Shown here one piece after another: positions 33,201 through 43,954 of a DNA stretch of 64,000 bases (position 1 is the first letter of the stretch; each line of letters opens with the position of its first letter). Under the pieces are notes generated by a model. That model was not told the origin of the DNA and searched no databases. It saw nothing but the letters and a program-made list of their open reading frames with translations. Origin of the DNA: Desmodesmus armatus (taxonomy: Eukaryota > Chlorophyta > Chlorophyceae > Sphaeropleales > Scenedesmaceae); NCBI GenBank assembly GCA_007449985.2, contig VIIQ02000066.1, forward strand, positions 372,001 to 436,000, read 5' to 3'. Position numbers and translations under genes: made by a program.

Positions 33201-36200
33201 GAGCGATGCACGGAGGCGGGGCCAGGTTCCAGATGAATAGAGGTGCAGCAGAATTGAGGCGAGACAGAACAGAACCATTGCCATGTACACCCAAGCGCCG
33301 TGCAGTGCAGCAAGTGCGTGTGTGTGACCTGACTGCACATGCTTGAGTGCCGCGAAGGTTGCCCCAAAAGTTGGAGGGTAGGGCCCCAAGGGTAAAAGTA
33401 TCCACTTGTCACCCCCCCCCCCCCGGTCCATTCACAACAGAAAGTGTCTGCCGCCACAGTGCCATCCCATTCCCACCTCACCACTTTGCACACACACCTG
33501 TAAGCCAGGAAAAACTTGGATGCTGGCACAGTGCGGATACCCCGCTCATCCTTGACCACCATGAAGGTGGCCCAAAGGTTGGGAGGTATCGCCCAAGGGG
33601 GTGAAGTGTCCAGTTGAGGACCCCCCCTCCCGGGAAGTGGTGATCCATAACACAACCTGCTCACCACCACTGTCCATTCCATTCCCATCTGCCACTCTCC
33701 CCGCACACACACCTGTAGGCCAGGAAAAACTTGGATGCTGGCACAGTGCGTGTGCCCCTCTCCTCACTGACCACGGTGTATGTTGCCCCGAAGGCCATCC
33801 ACAGGGGGTTGAGGTCAGAGATGGGGCTGGCAGTGGCGATGTTGCCCCCCAGAGTGCCTGTGTTCCTGATCTGACGACCTGCAGGCAGCATGACAGGGCA
33901 CAGTGATCTCACTCCACTATGGCTTTTGCACTGGGTTTGACCTCCAATTGTCTCTTGTGTGTGTGTGGCGGGGGGGGGGGGGAGGGAGGGCGGTGGAGAT
34001 CAGAGATGGGACTGGCAGTGGCAATGCTGCCCCCGAGCGTGCCCGTGTTCCTGATCTGACGACCTGCAGGCAGCATGACAGGGCACAGTGATCTCACTCC
34101 ACTATGGCTTTTGCACTGGGTTTGACCTCCGATTGTCTCTTGTGTGTGTGTGTGGCGGGGGGGGGGGGGGGGAGGGAGGGCGGTGGAGATCAGAGATGGG
34201 ACTGGCAGTGGCAATGCTGCCCCCGAGCGTGCCCGTGTTCCTGATCTGACGACCTGCAGGCAGCATAACCAGGACACGGCATTGTTACTGTCGCTGGCTC
34301 GCTTGTACAATGACCTCAGGGGCTTGTGCAAGAACAGCTTTCTTGTGTCTCAGCAACAGGCGCGCAGCGGCGCTGCTGCTGCAACATTTGATTAAACATT
34401 AAATTATCCAATATATAAAATAAACTAATGTATAGTAAACAAAACACGGGCCAGGCGAGGGACTCGTGGTGGCCACGGTGGGCACTAGTGTGCACGGGTT
34501 TGTGACCAGACAGCGTGCACCCCAACAAAGCAAGCCTAGGATAACTGTACCCATTCTTACTCATTGCTACCTTGCCCTGTCGCCTGGTGATGGTGCAGGT
34601 TGCTTAAAACCCAAGCATGGCTCTTGAGAAAGCATTGATGATTCAGTTCATTAGAGCCCTGCTGCACAACTGCCCTACGTCCAGCCAGGTGCCATACCTG
34701 CAAACCACCTGAGCTGCTCTGCTGCTGCTGCCAGGCCGCGGGTCTTGTGTGGCGGCTGTGAGGCCACCTGATGCCTCAACAGCTCCTCCAAACTGCTGAG
34801 GGTCACGCCTGCACCAACATCAAGGCCGCTGCTGCACACACTGACCTGTACAACACAGCACAGCACAGCACTAAGTAGCTGACCCTGCGTTGTGGACAAG
34901 ATAGGGACGGCTAGTACCCATCCTTCCCAACCAGTGCTGAGCGAGATGCTGGCACCAATATCAAGCCCACTGCTACCCACACTGACCTGCAATCATCACA
35001 TATGGGGGGGGGGGGGGGAAAGGGAGAAGGTGCAGGAAGGGGGTTGGTTAGAGTGGGCAAACATGCTACTTGCAGTGGCAGTAGTGTCGGTCGGCGGTCC
35101 TTGCTGCTGAGGAGGCCATAGCTACCCACAGGTACACTGCACAGCACACTGCGGGGGGGGGGGGGGGGGGCAAGGGGGTACTTGGGATGGCTTATGCCTA
35201 GGGCACACAGATGCATCAGCATCAGCCGTATGATTTGTTACAGCATCAGCTGCATGATGCACAGTACCCACCTTGGACAGCTGAGGCACATGTGACACCA
35301 GCAACCGCATACTTGATTTTAGAGTATTAAATTTTTAATCTACTTTATTCTTGTTTTTTCCTTTTTTTTCTATTTTTTTTTGGTTTGGGTGTTACAGCCA
35401 AACGCTGCAGGATAACTAAGAGAAGATTCAATATTTATTGGATCTATAAAAACAATACCCACCTTGCACAGCTCAGGCACGTGTGACACCGCTGCCATGT
35501 GTTTGTAGCCAGCATCCTTAAACTTCAACTCAATGCCAACCTGACAGCAGTGACAGCAGCAGCAGCGGCAGTGCCAGCAGCAGCAACGCAGCACAGGGTG
35601 ACACAAGCTTGGCAGCAGGAGGTATGCAACAAGGCAGCCGCCCGACGCATCCACCACATACAATTCCGACCATGTCTGCAGGCTGTACTGCTGCATGTTG
35701 GGCTTCACGCAAACTGTGTGCTGCGGTCCAGCTGTATGTGACACAATCTGCTGACAGCACCAGTACTCGGGCATAGTGATGCAGCCATTGGCTGCTCTGT
35801 TGCCATCTTTCCAACAGGTGCGTAGAGCCACATGCTTCGCCCGTTTACTGTTACTGTTACATGGCCTGAGGCATGGTATGAACCTACCCCTACGCGGTGT
35901 TGAACACCCCGTAGGGAGACAACGGGGCTCATGGGTCAGCATTTACCTCGCTGTTCCCTCCCACCAGCTTGAGCTCCGGCAGTGCTGCCTTGAGGGCCAA
36001 CAGCTGCTGCAGGCTGGTGGGGCGGTACCACGTGCACAGAGGACCTGGGGGGGCGGGGCGAGGGGGGGGGGGGGGGTGAAAGGAAGAGAATACTGAAAAA
36101 GGAGCCAGGGTCAAGTTGCAGCACTAGGCGGGCAAACCCCCCTTCACAACCAAGCCCCTGCGCTTTACACCATGACCCCACAGCCTTGCGTAAAGGCAGG

Positions 36201-38422
36201 CTAAGGGTGCAGTCAAAGGCAGTACGCGGGCAACACAACTACACACCACACCCAACAATATTATGCAGCATGTTGGGTGCCTCTGCTTTCAAGCCGGGAG
36301 CAGCCAACAGGCAGCACAGTGTGCCAAATTAAACAGCTGCTGCAAGCTGGTGGGCGATTAGGATGGAGCCCAGGCAGCAAACCCCTACACACACAACCCC
36401 AGCACAACCCTACCTTCCAGCTTGAGAGCTGTCGGCGCTCGACCCTTCAACTCCTTTGGGAAGATAGGCTCACTGCTGGGCTTCACATCTGCTGCTGCTG
36501 CTGCTGCTGCTCCGTTGACCTTACTGCTGCCATTGCTGCCACAGCAGCCGCCGGCGGCTGCACACTCCCCCGCCGGCGCTGCTGCCACCGAGCCGCCGCC
36601 ATTGCTGCCACAGTCACACGGCAGGCCGCTGCTTGGACACACACTGCCGCCATTGCTGCCATTGACGGCGCCATTGCTGCCATTGCTGCCGCCTGGATTG
36701 TCGGCTGCTGCTGCTGCTGCCATCCCCCGCGCGGCAGCGATGGCGTCTGCTGTGTATGCTGACGGCTCTGCCTTAGCAAAGACCTTGAAGGCGTCTAGGA
36801 TGGGCCGGTAGCCAGTGCAGCGGCTGCAGGCATAGCATGACACAGCACAGCATGACAAGGCACTTGTAGCAGCACAGCACAGCACTTAAGAAGGTGCCCC
36901 CCACCTCTCAGCCGCCCTGCTGCATACTGGGCAGCTACTGCTCATCACAAAACCTGGGGCCCACCCCTCCTTCCCCTCCTAAAGCTCCTGCCTCCTTGGG
37001 CCGCCCAAGAAGAGCCTTGAACAAGAGCCTCACCCCCTCAATACCCCTCCTGGCACCCGCACACACACTGTCTAATTGATCAAAACTTACCAGAGGTTGC
37101 CAGCTAAGCACTCCTCAATGTCATCTTGGCTGGGTGCCCCCCGCCCCTCAGCTGCCCTGCTGCGCAGCAGGCAGTACATGCTCATCACAAAGCCTGGGGT
37201 ACAGAAGCCACACTGGCTGCCGTGGCTGCTGGCGAGCGCTGCTTGTACGGGGTGCAGACCTCCACGCACACTGCCGATGCCTGCAGAAATGGCAGCAGGT
37301 GTGCGATAGCAGCGTTTTTAAATGGTGAGCAGTGAGTGTGGTGCACACAGCATGATAGCGCACAGCAGTTGGTATGGTATCTGCAGTGTGTAGCGGCACT
37401 ACACATACCCCATGGATTGCACGTTTTGGCAGCTAGAATGGATCTTGTAAGATCCAGCCCTCAGTCCTCAGCCCTCTGCTGCTGCTGCTGCTGCTGCTAA
37501 ACATATTCTTGGGGAGAGGGTCTGCCAGATCATGCACACCACACACTGTGCTGGATATACCCTCGGAGGGATGGCAACCCTAGGGCCTTTGAGTCCACAC
37601 GCACCCCCCCCCTTTCCCCCTTACACCCAGCTGCCCCGATTTCAAGTCATGGCATGTGAGGCAATCGATATGGGACATATACAGGCGGTGGTGGCGCGGC
37701 GCTGCAAATCACCAGACCCCAGCTGACACGACCAACACCACCACACGCCAGGACCCCCCCCCCCCCCGCGCCGAGCGCTCACACAGCCCGCTGCTCATGT
37801 CCCGGCATGCCACTCACCTTCCACCGTCACGACGTGGCAGCCCTCCACTGCGTACATGGGGCACAGGCAGGCGTTGACCGCCCTGTGCTGCACGTGGCCC
37901 CCCTGCCAGCTTGACACCATGACAGTGCATGCGCCACAACCGCCCTCGCCACACCCCAACTTGGTGCCAGTCAATCCGCGCTCTGCATGGCACAGTTGAC
38001 GCCGTACATTGGTTACGTAATGGTGCTGGGTGACGTAAAGAGGCTGTTGGGCAGCATGCAAGGATGGACTGGGGTGTTGCGCTGAGTTAGGGTTGCAGTT
38101 GCGGTTGGTGATTTTGTGTGCGGGTGGGGGTGTGGGATCAAGCTCAGCTTGTGTAGCTTGAAAAAGTCAAGTAAGAAGTATGTGATGGTTTCGAGTTTCT
38201 AACAAGACAAACAAGACAGGCATTAGGCAAAGCATGGAAGTTGGGTGGAAGTAGTACCACAACCTTGACCACCCTCAACCTACCTCTCAGGAACTGCAGC
38301 AGCGTGCCCTCTCCCCTGCCAGGAGGAAGCTCATAGCGCTTTCCGTTTACATAGCAGATCGGTGTGGCATCAGTGATGAATCCATCTACTGCCACCTCAG
38401 CTTTCTGATGCAGCTCCACCAT
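21252..38422 (-). CDS. XDH: Xanthine dehydrogenase (molybdenum hydroxylase), complete
   Basis: Oxidises hypoxanthine to xanthine and urate in purine catabolism, passing electrons via two 2Fe-2S clusters and FAD to NAD. Thirty-three exons join in phase (1411 aa): 38422-38284, 37982-37818, 37280-37091, 36823-36414, 36044-35947, 35540-35463, 34845-34698, 33878-33713, 33194-33067, 32807-32698, 32444-32283, 31818-31730, 31455-31353, 30260-30128, 29844-29735, 29316-29133, 28891-28749, 28430-28336, 27951-27857, 27471-27379, 27222-27071, 26699-26583, 25572-25471, 25298-25185, 24706-24581, 24337-24234, 23872-23763, 23359-23282, 22925-22849, 22608-22543, 22192-22049, 21835-21742, 21364-21252. Clusters: C57/C62/C65/C85 ([13 protein letters not shown]) and C125/C128/C165/C167. 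FAD site: LVGGNSE and [23 protein letters not shown] at 464. Active site: [10 protein letters not shown] (E881), R959 in MDRAL, F993, and E1347 in AVGEPPF, the residues that mark xanthine dehydrogenase rather than aldehyde oxidase. An Ala/Gly/Asn/Ser-rich linker (about 190-285) is longer than usual. Introns carry exon echoes and a tRNA. No peroxisomal C-terminus is seen. Confidence 0.96.
22199..22268. repeat. 22-bp tandem repeat upstream of an XDH acceptor
   Basis: Three head-to-tail copies of AGCAGCGATGCGACGGCGATGC, then CAG runs, in the intron immediately before XDH exon 31 (acceptor at 22193). Confidence 0.85.
26232..26302 (-). tRNA. tRNA-His (anticodon GTG), nested in XDH intron 22
   Basis: The minus strand folds as a cloverleaf: acceptor GTGGCTG/CAGCCAC, D arm GTTT..GAAC with AGTGGTA loop, anticodon stem CTGCG/CGCAG with loop TTGTGGC (anticodon GTG), four-base variable loop, T stem CCGGG/CCCGG with loop ATCAATC, discriminator A. 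CCA is not encoded and no intron is present, as in eukaryotic tRNA-His. T54 is A, a deviation from the usual TTC loop that also weakens the B box (GATCAATCC). A TTTT follows about 30 bases downstream. It is transcribed in the same direction as XDH. Confidence 0.85.
30442..30468. repeat. Dispersed short palindromic element, copy 2
   Basis: GTAACA..AGCGGCCCCA..TGTTAC, with inverted GTAACA/TGTTAC ends, in an XDH intron. A matching copy with similar left flank (CCCTCG.TAC) lies at 2483-2509. Confidence 0.7.
31087..31117. repeat. Hairpin with 14-bp perfect arms in XDH intron 13
   Basis: Arm CAGTCAATGGGCCC, loop CCT, arm GGGCCCATTGACTG, followed ten bases later by a 13-base C run. Confidence 0.9.
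31231..31262 (-). repeat. Echo of the 3' end of XDH exon 13
   Basis: Repeats the minus-strand coding end KHASADLQ plus donor GTGGGTT; part of the following intron (ACTGATTGCG / TCAGTTGCGT) is also copied. About 122 bp from the true donor at 31353. Confidence 0.8.
32086..32190 (-). repeat. Echo of the 3' end of XDH exon 11, with a C16 run
   Basis: Repeats the minus-strand segment [17 protein letters not shown] (one Ala/Thr change) and its donor context. The copy is interrupted by a C run at 32147-32162 where the true exon has CCTCGGCCCCC. About 195 bp downstream of the true exon end. Confidence 0.85.
33340..33400 (-). repeat. Weak echo of XDH exon 8 middle
   Basis: Minus strand reads [15 protein letters not shown], a diverged relative of the FGATYTVV region of exon 8, next to a C run at about 33412-33424. 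Confidence 0.5.
33499..33597 (-). repeat. Echo of the 3' half of XDH exon 8
   Basis: Minus strand encodes [19 protein letters not shown] and FFLAYR with an intact GTGTGTG donor. It copies [20 protein letters not shown] of exon 8 at 33713-33780, about 215 bp away. It could act as an alternative 3' part of exon 8 only with an upstream acceptor. Confidence 0.85.
33996..34265 (-). repeat. Two tandem echoes of the 5' half of XDH exon 8
   Basis: Two near-identical units of about 195 bp (33990-34062 and 34187-34265 hold the exon part) each contain the acceptor [27 protein letters not shown] and DL, then a G run (13 and 16 bases). They lie upstream of the real exon 8 and repeat it with Asn to Ser in the FAD-binding GGN motif. 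Confidence 0.9.
34915..34987 (-). repeat. Echo of the 5' end of XDH exon 7
   Basis: Minus strand reads [18 protein letters not shown], matching [18 protein letters not shown] at the start of exon 7 (34845). A G15 run lies at 35004-35018. Confidence 0.8.
35272..35310 (-). repeat. Echo of the 3' end of XDH exon 6
   Basis: Minus strand reads [13 protein letters not shown] and a GTGGGT donor, matching [12 protein letters not shown] of exon 6 at 35463. A G18 run lies at 35153-35170. Confidence 0.75.
36331..36358 (-). repeat. Short echo of XDH exon 5
   Basis: AACAGCTGCTGCAAGCTGGT and following bases repeat the AACAGCTGCTGCAGGCTGGT stretch of exon 5 (35999-36018). A G15 run sits at 36062-36076 between them. 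Confidence 0.6.
36892..36962 (-). repeat. Echo of the middle of XDH exon 3
   Basis: Plus-strand CTCATCACAAAACCTGGGG and the preceding CCTCTCAGCCGCCCTGCTGC repeat the exon-3 segment 37136-37200 that encodes [20 protein letters not shown]. The copy is diverged, and its coding sense (PGFVMSS..) keeps the frame only in part. Confidence 0.75.
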
Positions 38423-38948
38423 CGATGAAGTTGAGTGTCAAGAAATGGAAGTAGAGAGAAGTATGCGCCGTGCGCGAACACGGATGGGTGAACCGGCGAA
38501 AAAAACGTAATGGGATGTGGAAAGCCTTGGAATGGCCCAGTTCAGGGTACCCTCACGCAATTGTCACGTTTCTGCGATCGCAACGAGAGCCCACAGCCTG
38601 GAATACATCAGTCTTGGGGATTGCTTACGCCAACGTATCCATAAGAAATACATGGTGCAAGGAAATCACCTGACAGAGGTATACGGTCTCAGTGCTTGAA
38701 CCGCGCAACCCTGGACAGCAAGGTAGAAGCAGACCAGATACTGTATTATCAACCCACTGCTCAGTGTCATCTAAATGCATCCTGTGATGCAGGCAATACT
38801 GTGAAAACTCGGACAACTATCACAGTGATCTGAGGCAGAACAATCGAAGTCTGCTTTTTGGCATCCTTGCCACCAGCCCAACGCTGCACGTCAGCTAGAG
38901 TTCTGATTGCAAAGCATTTGAGGCCCAGCAGCAGCGTTCAAGGCCGTC
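38423..38948. promoter_or_regulatory. Divergent promoter between XDH and the 423-aa gene
   Basis: The 526 bp separate the two start codons, so both upstream regions must lie here. No clear TATA box or known element was identified. The inference rests on orientation only. Confidence 0.4.
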
Positions 38949-41900
38949 ATGGCCAAGTCCAAAGCCAAGCAGCAGTCCACAGCAGCAGATGCAGACCAGA
39001 TGGCAGCACCCCTGCCAAAAGGGGCTGTGGTTGACGCACTTGACGATCGCATTTTCGTTCCGATGGAACCCGTCAGCTCAGACGTCGAGGCAGTGCAGAG
39101 CACGGACACAGTAGCAGAGGTGCTGGCGGGCAACTACAGTGAAGGCATCGTGGATGAGGTGTGTGTTTGTGTGCTGGGCGCGCGTGCGTCGAATCCTTTT
39201 CTTAAAAGTGAAGAAGTGACGGCACAGAGAACTTGAGCACACTACAATGGCTCTGTGCAGCATCACATCCGCAATAGCTATCAAACAGTTGTTCCAAAGC
39301 TGCTTGGGTGGCAACCTGAACAGAATCGGAGCCGCATATTGCGTTCAGCAGTGGCTGATCCCAGCACATTGCGTTACAACACTCAGTATGCAGTTTCAAA
39401 TTGTGTTCAGGCAATCGGAACCACACATTACGTCCAGCAGCGGCTGATCCCAGCACATTGGTTGTGTATCAGCACTCAGCATGACGCTTCAAAACTGACA
39501 AAACATGTGCTGGTCACCAACAGGAGGTTCATATGCCCATCTTGACCACCTGCACACTTGCCAGACACACAATTACTGCTCAGCACAGGGCCTGCAGACA
39601 CACAACTACTGCTCAGCACAGGGCCTGCATGAAATGCTGTCCCCTCTCACAACCACTCCCTCTCTCGCAACTGCATGCCACCGCGTGTCAACAGGCAAGC
39701 TCTTAATCTAGCACACAGCTCCCCTTCTTCCAGCTGAACTCCCCCCCCCCCCCCAAAAAACACCAACCCCCACCTCATCTGCCGTTATCCCGCCTCCACC
39801 AGGTTCGTAAGTATGAGAAGCCCCAGTGGGATGTTGAGTCATCCTCCCTGGACCCCCTCGATGACATCGACACCTTCTTCCACTATGACTTCAGGCAAGT
39901 TGCATGCTTGACACAGATGCCCGGGGGGCGGGGGGGAGAGGGGAAGGCTGCTGAAGGATGGAAATTCTCTGGACGTTCGCTTGATTGCAGTAGTTGGGCA
40001 CTCCTCTTGCTTGAGTCAATCGCAACGGAGCTGATTGCATTGTCTGGCTCTGTTGGGGCGGGGGGGGGGGGGGGGGATTACGGAGTGGATTGGCCTACTG
40101 CAGACTGAGTGGCAGCTGTGTGGAGTGTACCAAAGGTGTTGCTTGCGCAAGGGGCGATCATGAATGCTGGAATGCCACTGAGTGCAACTAGCTACCACCT
40201 GATGACTGCGATACTGCTGTTTGGCAGCTGTCTGGTGAGCAGCAGCATGTTTGTGAAGACAAGAAACAAACAATTCTGGTTGCTGGCCTTGTCTGTGTGA
40301 CTGCAGGCTGCCTCCTGATGACTACGATGCCTACCAAGCAGCAGCAAAGCTCAAGCTGGACCAGCTGGAAGACCTCAAGGACAAACCAGGTGAGGTAGTT
40401 TGAATTTGAAGGTCGGTTGAGGTTTTGGGGGGTGGGGGTTTACGGCCTTAGCCACAACCCTGAACCCTCATCCGCATGAAGTCAGTGCCACAATGCAATT
40501 GGGGTGAGGACAGCAGCAGATACGCTCAGAAGCGGCAGCAGTGAGGACAGCTGCAGCAGCAGTACAGGCATTCACGGCGGCAGCGGTGGCGGCGGCAACC
40601 AGCATCGATTGCAGTAGTGGGGGCAGCGGTGGCTGCGGCAACCAGCAATGGCCGCGATAGTGTTTTCAGCTGCAGTGGGGGCAGTCACAACTTGAAGGTG
40701 TGCAAAACCTACTACAATTCGGGTGTAGGGTCGGGGTGCTGGTTAGGCGCCCAGCAGCAGCAGCCAGCACCATGTATGGTCTCGTCGTCTTGTTGGACTG
40801 CGAGTGCCATGACCGCCCCCACCTCCCCACCAACCTGCTTGCACACCTGCCATGCAGATGCTGCCACTGCTGCCAAGATCGCTGCGCGCAAGGAGCTTGT
40901 CAAAAACAAGACAGGCGACGAGCTGAGGTGGCTCAAACACAAGGCCTACTATAAGTGAGTGAGCTGTGCACGTTATGAGTGGGCTGTGCACACTCGAAGT
41001 GTCCTGCAGGTTACATGAAGTGACATGCAAAGCCTCCTGCATGCACAGTTCAAGGCAATGAATTGCTCATTGTCCTGGGGTCCTCGTGAAGGGGTGTGCC
41101 CACCTCAGTGTGTGTCGACGCGCAGGCAGGGATGTGCCTCAGCAAAATGGGTGCTTCATAGCTTGATGTCCTTAGCATTTGTTTGTGTTCCAGGCTCCAT
41201 GCTTACCGCATTGGGCTCACTCAACCTGTTCTGCTCTTGCTGTTGCTGCTGCTCTTGTTGTCCTGTCGCAGGGGCATGCAGCGCATTCGCGCAGGCAAAG
41301 CAGCAGATGCAGCGGAAGCGGAAGCAGAAGCAGCAGAACAGGCCACGCAACAGCAGCAGCAGCAGCCAGCGCAGCAGCAGCAGCAGTTGCAGCCGCGACA
41401 GCAGCAGCCGCAGCAGCGGCATGCCCACTTCTCAGAGGATGAGCTAGCTGCTGCTGTTGGAGCGCCCAGTGAATGGGAGGCAGGGTGGACTAGCTCAGAC
41501 TACACACAGCACCCAAAGGTGGGTTGCTCAAGTCCCGATGCTGCTGCCATGCCAGATCGTTGTGCGCATCAGTTGGCAAAAGCGCCGAGCACTATCCTGC
41601 TGCTCATGGTTGCAAGATCAGCATGCACCCCGACACATTTTTCTAACGCGCGCACTTTTTCAGTCGCAACTACCATCTCTCGGTCTCCTTCCTGCTCTTC
41701 TCACCGACTCACCCGCTGCGTTGCCACGCACATCACCCGCCCCCGCATGCATGGCACCCTTGACATAGTCTCCTGCCCTACCCCTTCACGCATATGCATG
41801 CTCCCACCCAAGTCTCATGCGCTGCATTCATACATTTCACGTGCCCATCTGTTGCATCCTTTATGTGACTCACTTACTCACCCATCTACCCATGCATGGC

Positions 41901-43627
41901 ATGCATGCCTCTGCTTCTCTCGCTACACTACCCACTTCACCTCCGCACCACTGCATGCTTGCGTATCGGCTGCCCCATCCATGCTGCAGGTGCTTCAGGC
42001 CCTGCGCTCCACCTTCACCAATGGTTGCGCTCGCCGCCCTCCATTGCAGGTTACAGACGTCACCAACCCACCTGAACTCACATGCTTATGTATCCATCCA
42101 ATTATTCTGCAGGTGCTTCAGGCCCTGCGCTCCACCTTCAGCAGCGGTCTGGACCTGCCACCCTACCAGACAGCAGCGCAGGCTGAGGCAGAGGCGCTGC
42201 AGCACTGGCAGGACAGGAAAGCAGCGGCGGCAGCAGCACGGAGTGAAGCAGCAGCACGGGAGGCTGCTAAGCAGGAGCTGCTGAAGAAGCACATGCCGTA
42301 CCAGGTAATGCTGCTGCATGCTTACCTACTACGCCTTTGTACTTGTTTCCCCTAGCCCGCGACTCAGAGCGCAGCAAGCTGCAAGAAAGGGTGTTAGCGC
42401 GCGTGCAGGTGCAACGGTGGTGCTGTTGCGGCTGTGTGATCGGGCGCGCATGCCGTGCGCAAGGGCGCCTGGGGCCTGAACCTTAGCTCATCGACCATCG
42501 CGCTCACCATGTTGCCGAATAGTTGGCAGCGCGCGCAGCGTATATAAGGGCGTTGCTGAGGCACTTGCGTGGTGGGGCGCGTTGAAGTTCGCCTGTGCGC
42601 CTGGGCATGATTCTTAGCTTGCTCACATGCGTGCGTAGCAAGCTGCAGAAAGCGGCATGGCAGCGCACGTGCTGCGGTGCTGAGGTAGAGCTGGGCGCAG
42701 ATGCGTGGTGGGGGGGGCACGGCAGGGGATTGAGGCTCAACTGCATCATGAGCACCCCATGCAGCAACAAAGGGTGGCAGTGCTGCTGTGCCGTGGTGGC
42801 AGCGGGTCATGTGTGCACTATGCGAAGGTGGCTCACCTTGATTACATCCCTTCCCAGTGGCTGCGCGCACACAGGCCAACAGCACTCAGCACAATCAGTG
42901 CTTTCTTGTCCGTATGTTGCTGCTGCTGCTGCTGCGCGCAGGCGTTCACCCCACAGTACCTGGAGCAGCAGCGGCGAGAGAAGACACTTGCTACACATAG
43001 GCGCACAAAGCAGCAGGCCTTCTGGATATCTCTGGGGGTGGCCCTGGGCAGCAGCGCTTACAGGTGCGGGCCGTAGTACTGCTCCGCACAACCTGTTGTA
43101 TGCTACGTGCTTGGTCTGATGTAGCATTTCCAGAGCAAAGAGTTCTGATGATAGGGACTGGGAGCTGCATGTTTCCCCCTCAGAACGGGCCACCTGTGCG
43201 CCTAGGGCCCTTGAGTGAGGTCAAAAGTGGCAATAGCTGGCTGGCAGGAAGGACCTTCGACCTAGTGCTGTTTTTGGCACAGCTTCACCGATAATATTGG
43301 GGCAGGGCACTGGCCAGCAGTAGCGCAGTGCCCAGTCTGTCAGAACAGGCCCTGCACTATATTTGTCGCATACTTCGACACCCTCAAAGTACGCCCTGGC
43401 AGCAATCCCACACCCCACAATCAAGGCCGCCCTACTTTTCAGGCACAAACTGCACTGCTGGGTTTGCTGTTTGCAGGTGGTGGCAGCAGCGTGGCAAGGG
43501 CAGCAAGCGGCGGCGTGGTGCAGCAGGGGGGCAGCGGCAGGCAGCTGGCAGTGGTGCCACCAGCAGGCGCAGCACCAGACCACCCACACCCTCCGGGATG
43601 CAGATCCAGGGGTCTATCGCGGAGTGA
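38949..43627 (+). CDS. Unknown protein with one or two hydrophobic segments and Ala/Gln-rich coil
   Basis: Eight exons join in phase (423 aa): 38949-39158, 39803-39894, 40307-40389, 40858-40954, 41194-41518, 42113-42304, 42942-43063, 43477-43627. I do not recognise the family. Order: Lys/Ala N-terminus; acidic segment ending DDIDTFFHYDF; LPPDDYDAYQAAAKLKLDQL helix; basic DELRWLKHKAYYK; a hydrophobic run [14 protein letters not shown] (a possible membrane segment, or an unspliced CTG-rich intron end); Glu/Ala/Gln-rich stretch; HFSEDELAAAVG; a long Ala/Glu/Arg helix; FWISLGVALGSSAY, a second hydrophobic patch; and a strongly basic tail KGSKRRRG. The intron after exon 2 appears to use a GC donor (TTCAG/GCAAGT). 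An in-frame 20-codon copy of the exon-6 start lies at 41990. Start chosen as the first ATG of a clean 70-codon exon. Confidence 0.65.
39330..39495. repeat. Two tandem units of about 85 bp in intron 1 of the 423-aa gene
   Basis: CAGCAG.GGCTGATCCCAGCACATT, an ACACTCAG/GCACTCAG.ATG segment and TTCAAA recur twice. A separate 31-bp direct repeat (ACACACAA.TACTGCTCAGC) lies at 39564-39628. Confidence 0.75.
41990..42049 (+). repeat. In-frame echo of exon 6 start (possible cassette exon)
   Basis: After an ATGCTGCAG acceptor it encodes VLQALRSTFTNGCARRPPLQ (20 codons) and ends at CAG/GTTACAG, a usable donor. It copies VLQALRSTFSSGLDLPPYQ from exon 6 at 42113. Because it is 60 bases with compatible phase, including it would insert 20 residues without changing frame. 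Confidence 0.75.
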
Positions 43628-43917
43628 GCAGTGGTTTGGCCTCGGCAGCTGGAACTGGGAGTGAGGAATGAGGCTTGACAGGCAGAAGGGCAAAGTGCCC
43701 ATGGCACTGGCAGTTGGTTTATGGTTTTGTGTGCCTGGTTTGGGGTGTTGGGGCGGCAGTGGCAGCAGGGGTACCAAGGCAGCTGCATGTAGCAAAAAAC
43801 TGTGCAGCAGCTGATGGGGGGCAGCTGCAGGTTGCTGTGACAGCTGTTGTCAGCCGGGCGATGTTGCATGCAGCAGCTGGGTTCCTGTCTGTCTCGTGTG
43901 TGTTTGTGCACAACCAT

Positions 43918-43954
<37 letters not shown>

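Noticed and set aside
32900..33712. 282-codon minus-strand open frame read through XDH introns
   Set aside because: It contains the true exon 9 and an exon-8 echo but crosses clear donors and acceptors; the spliced model keeps phase throughout.
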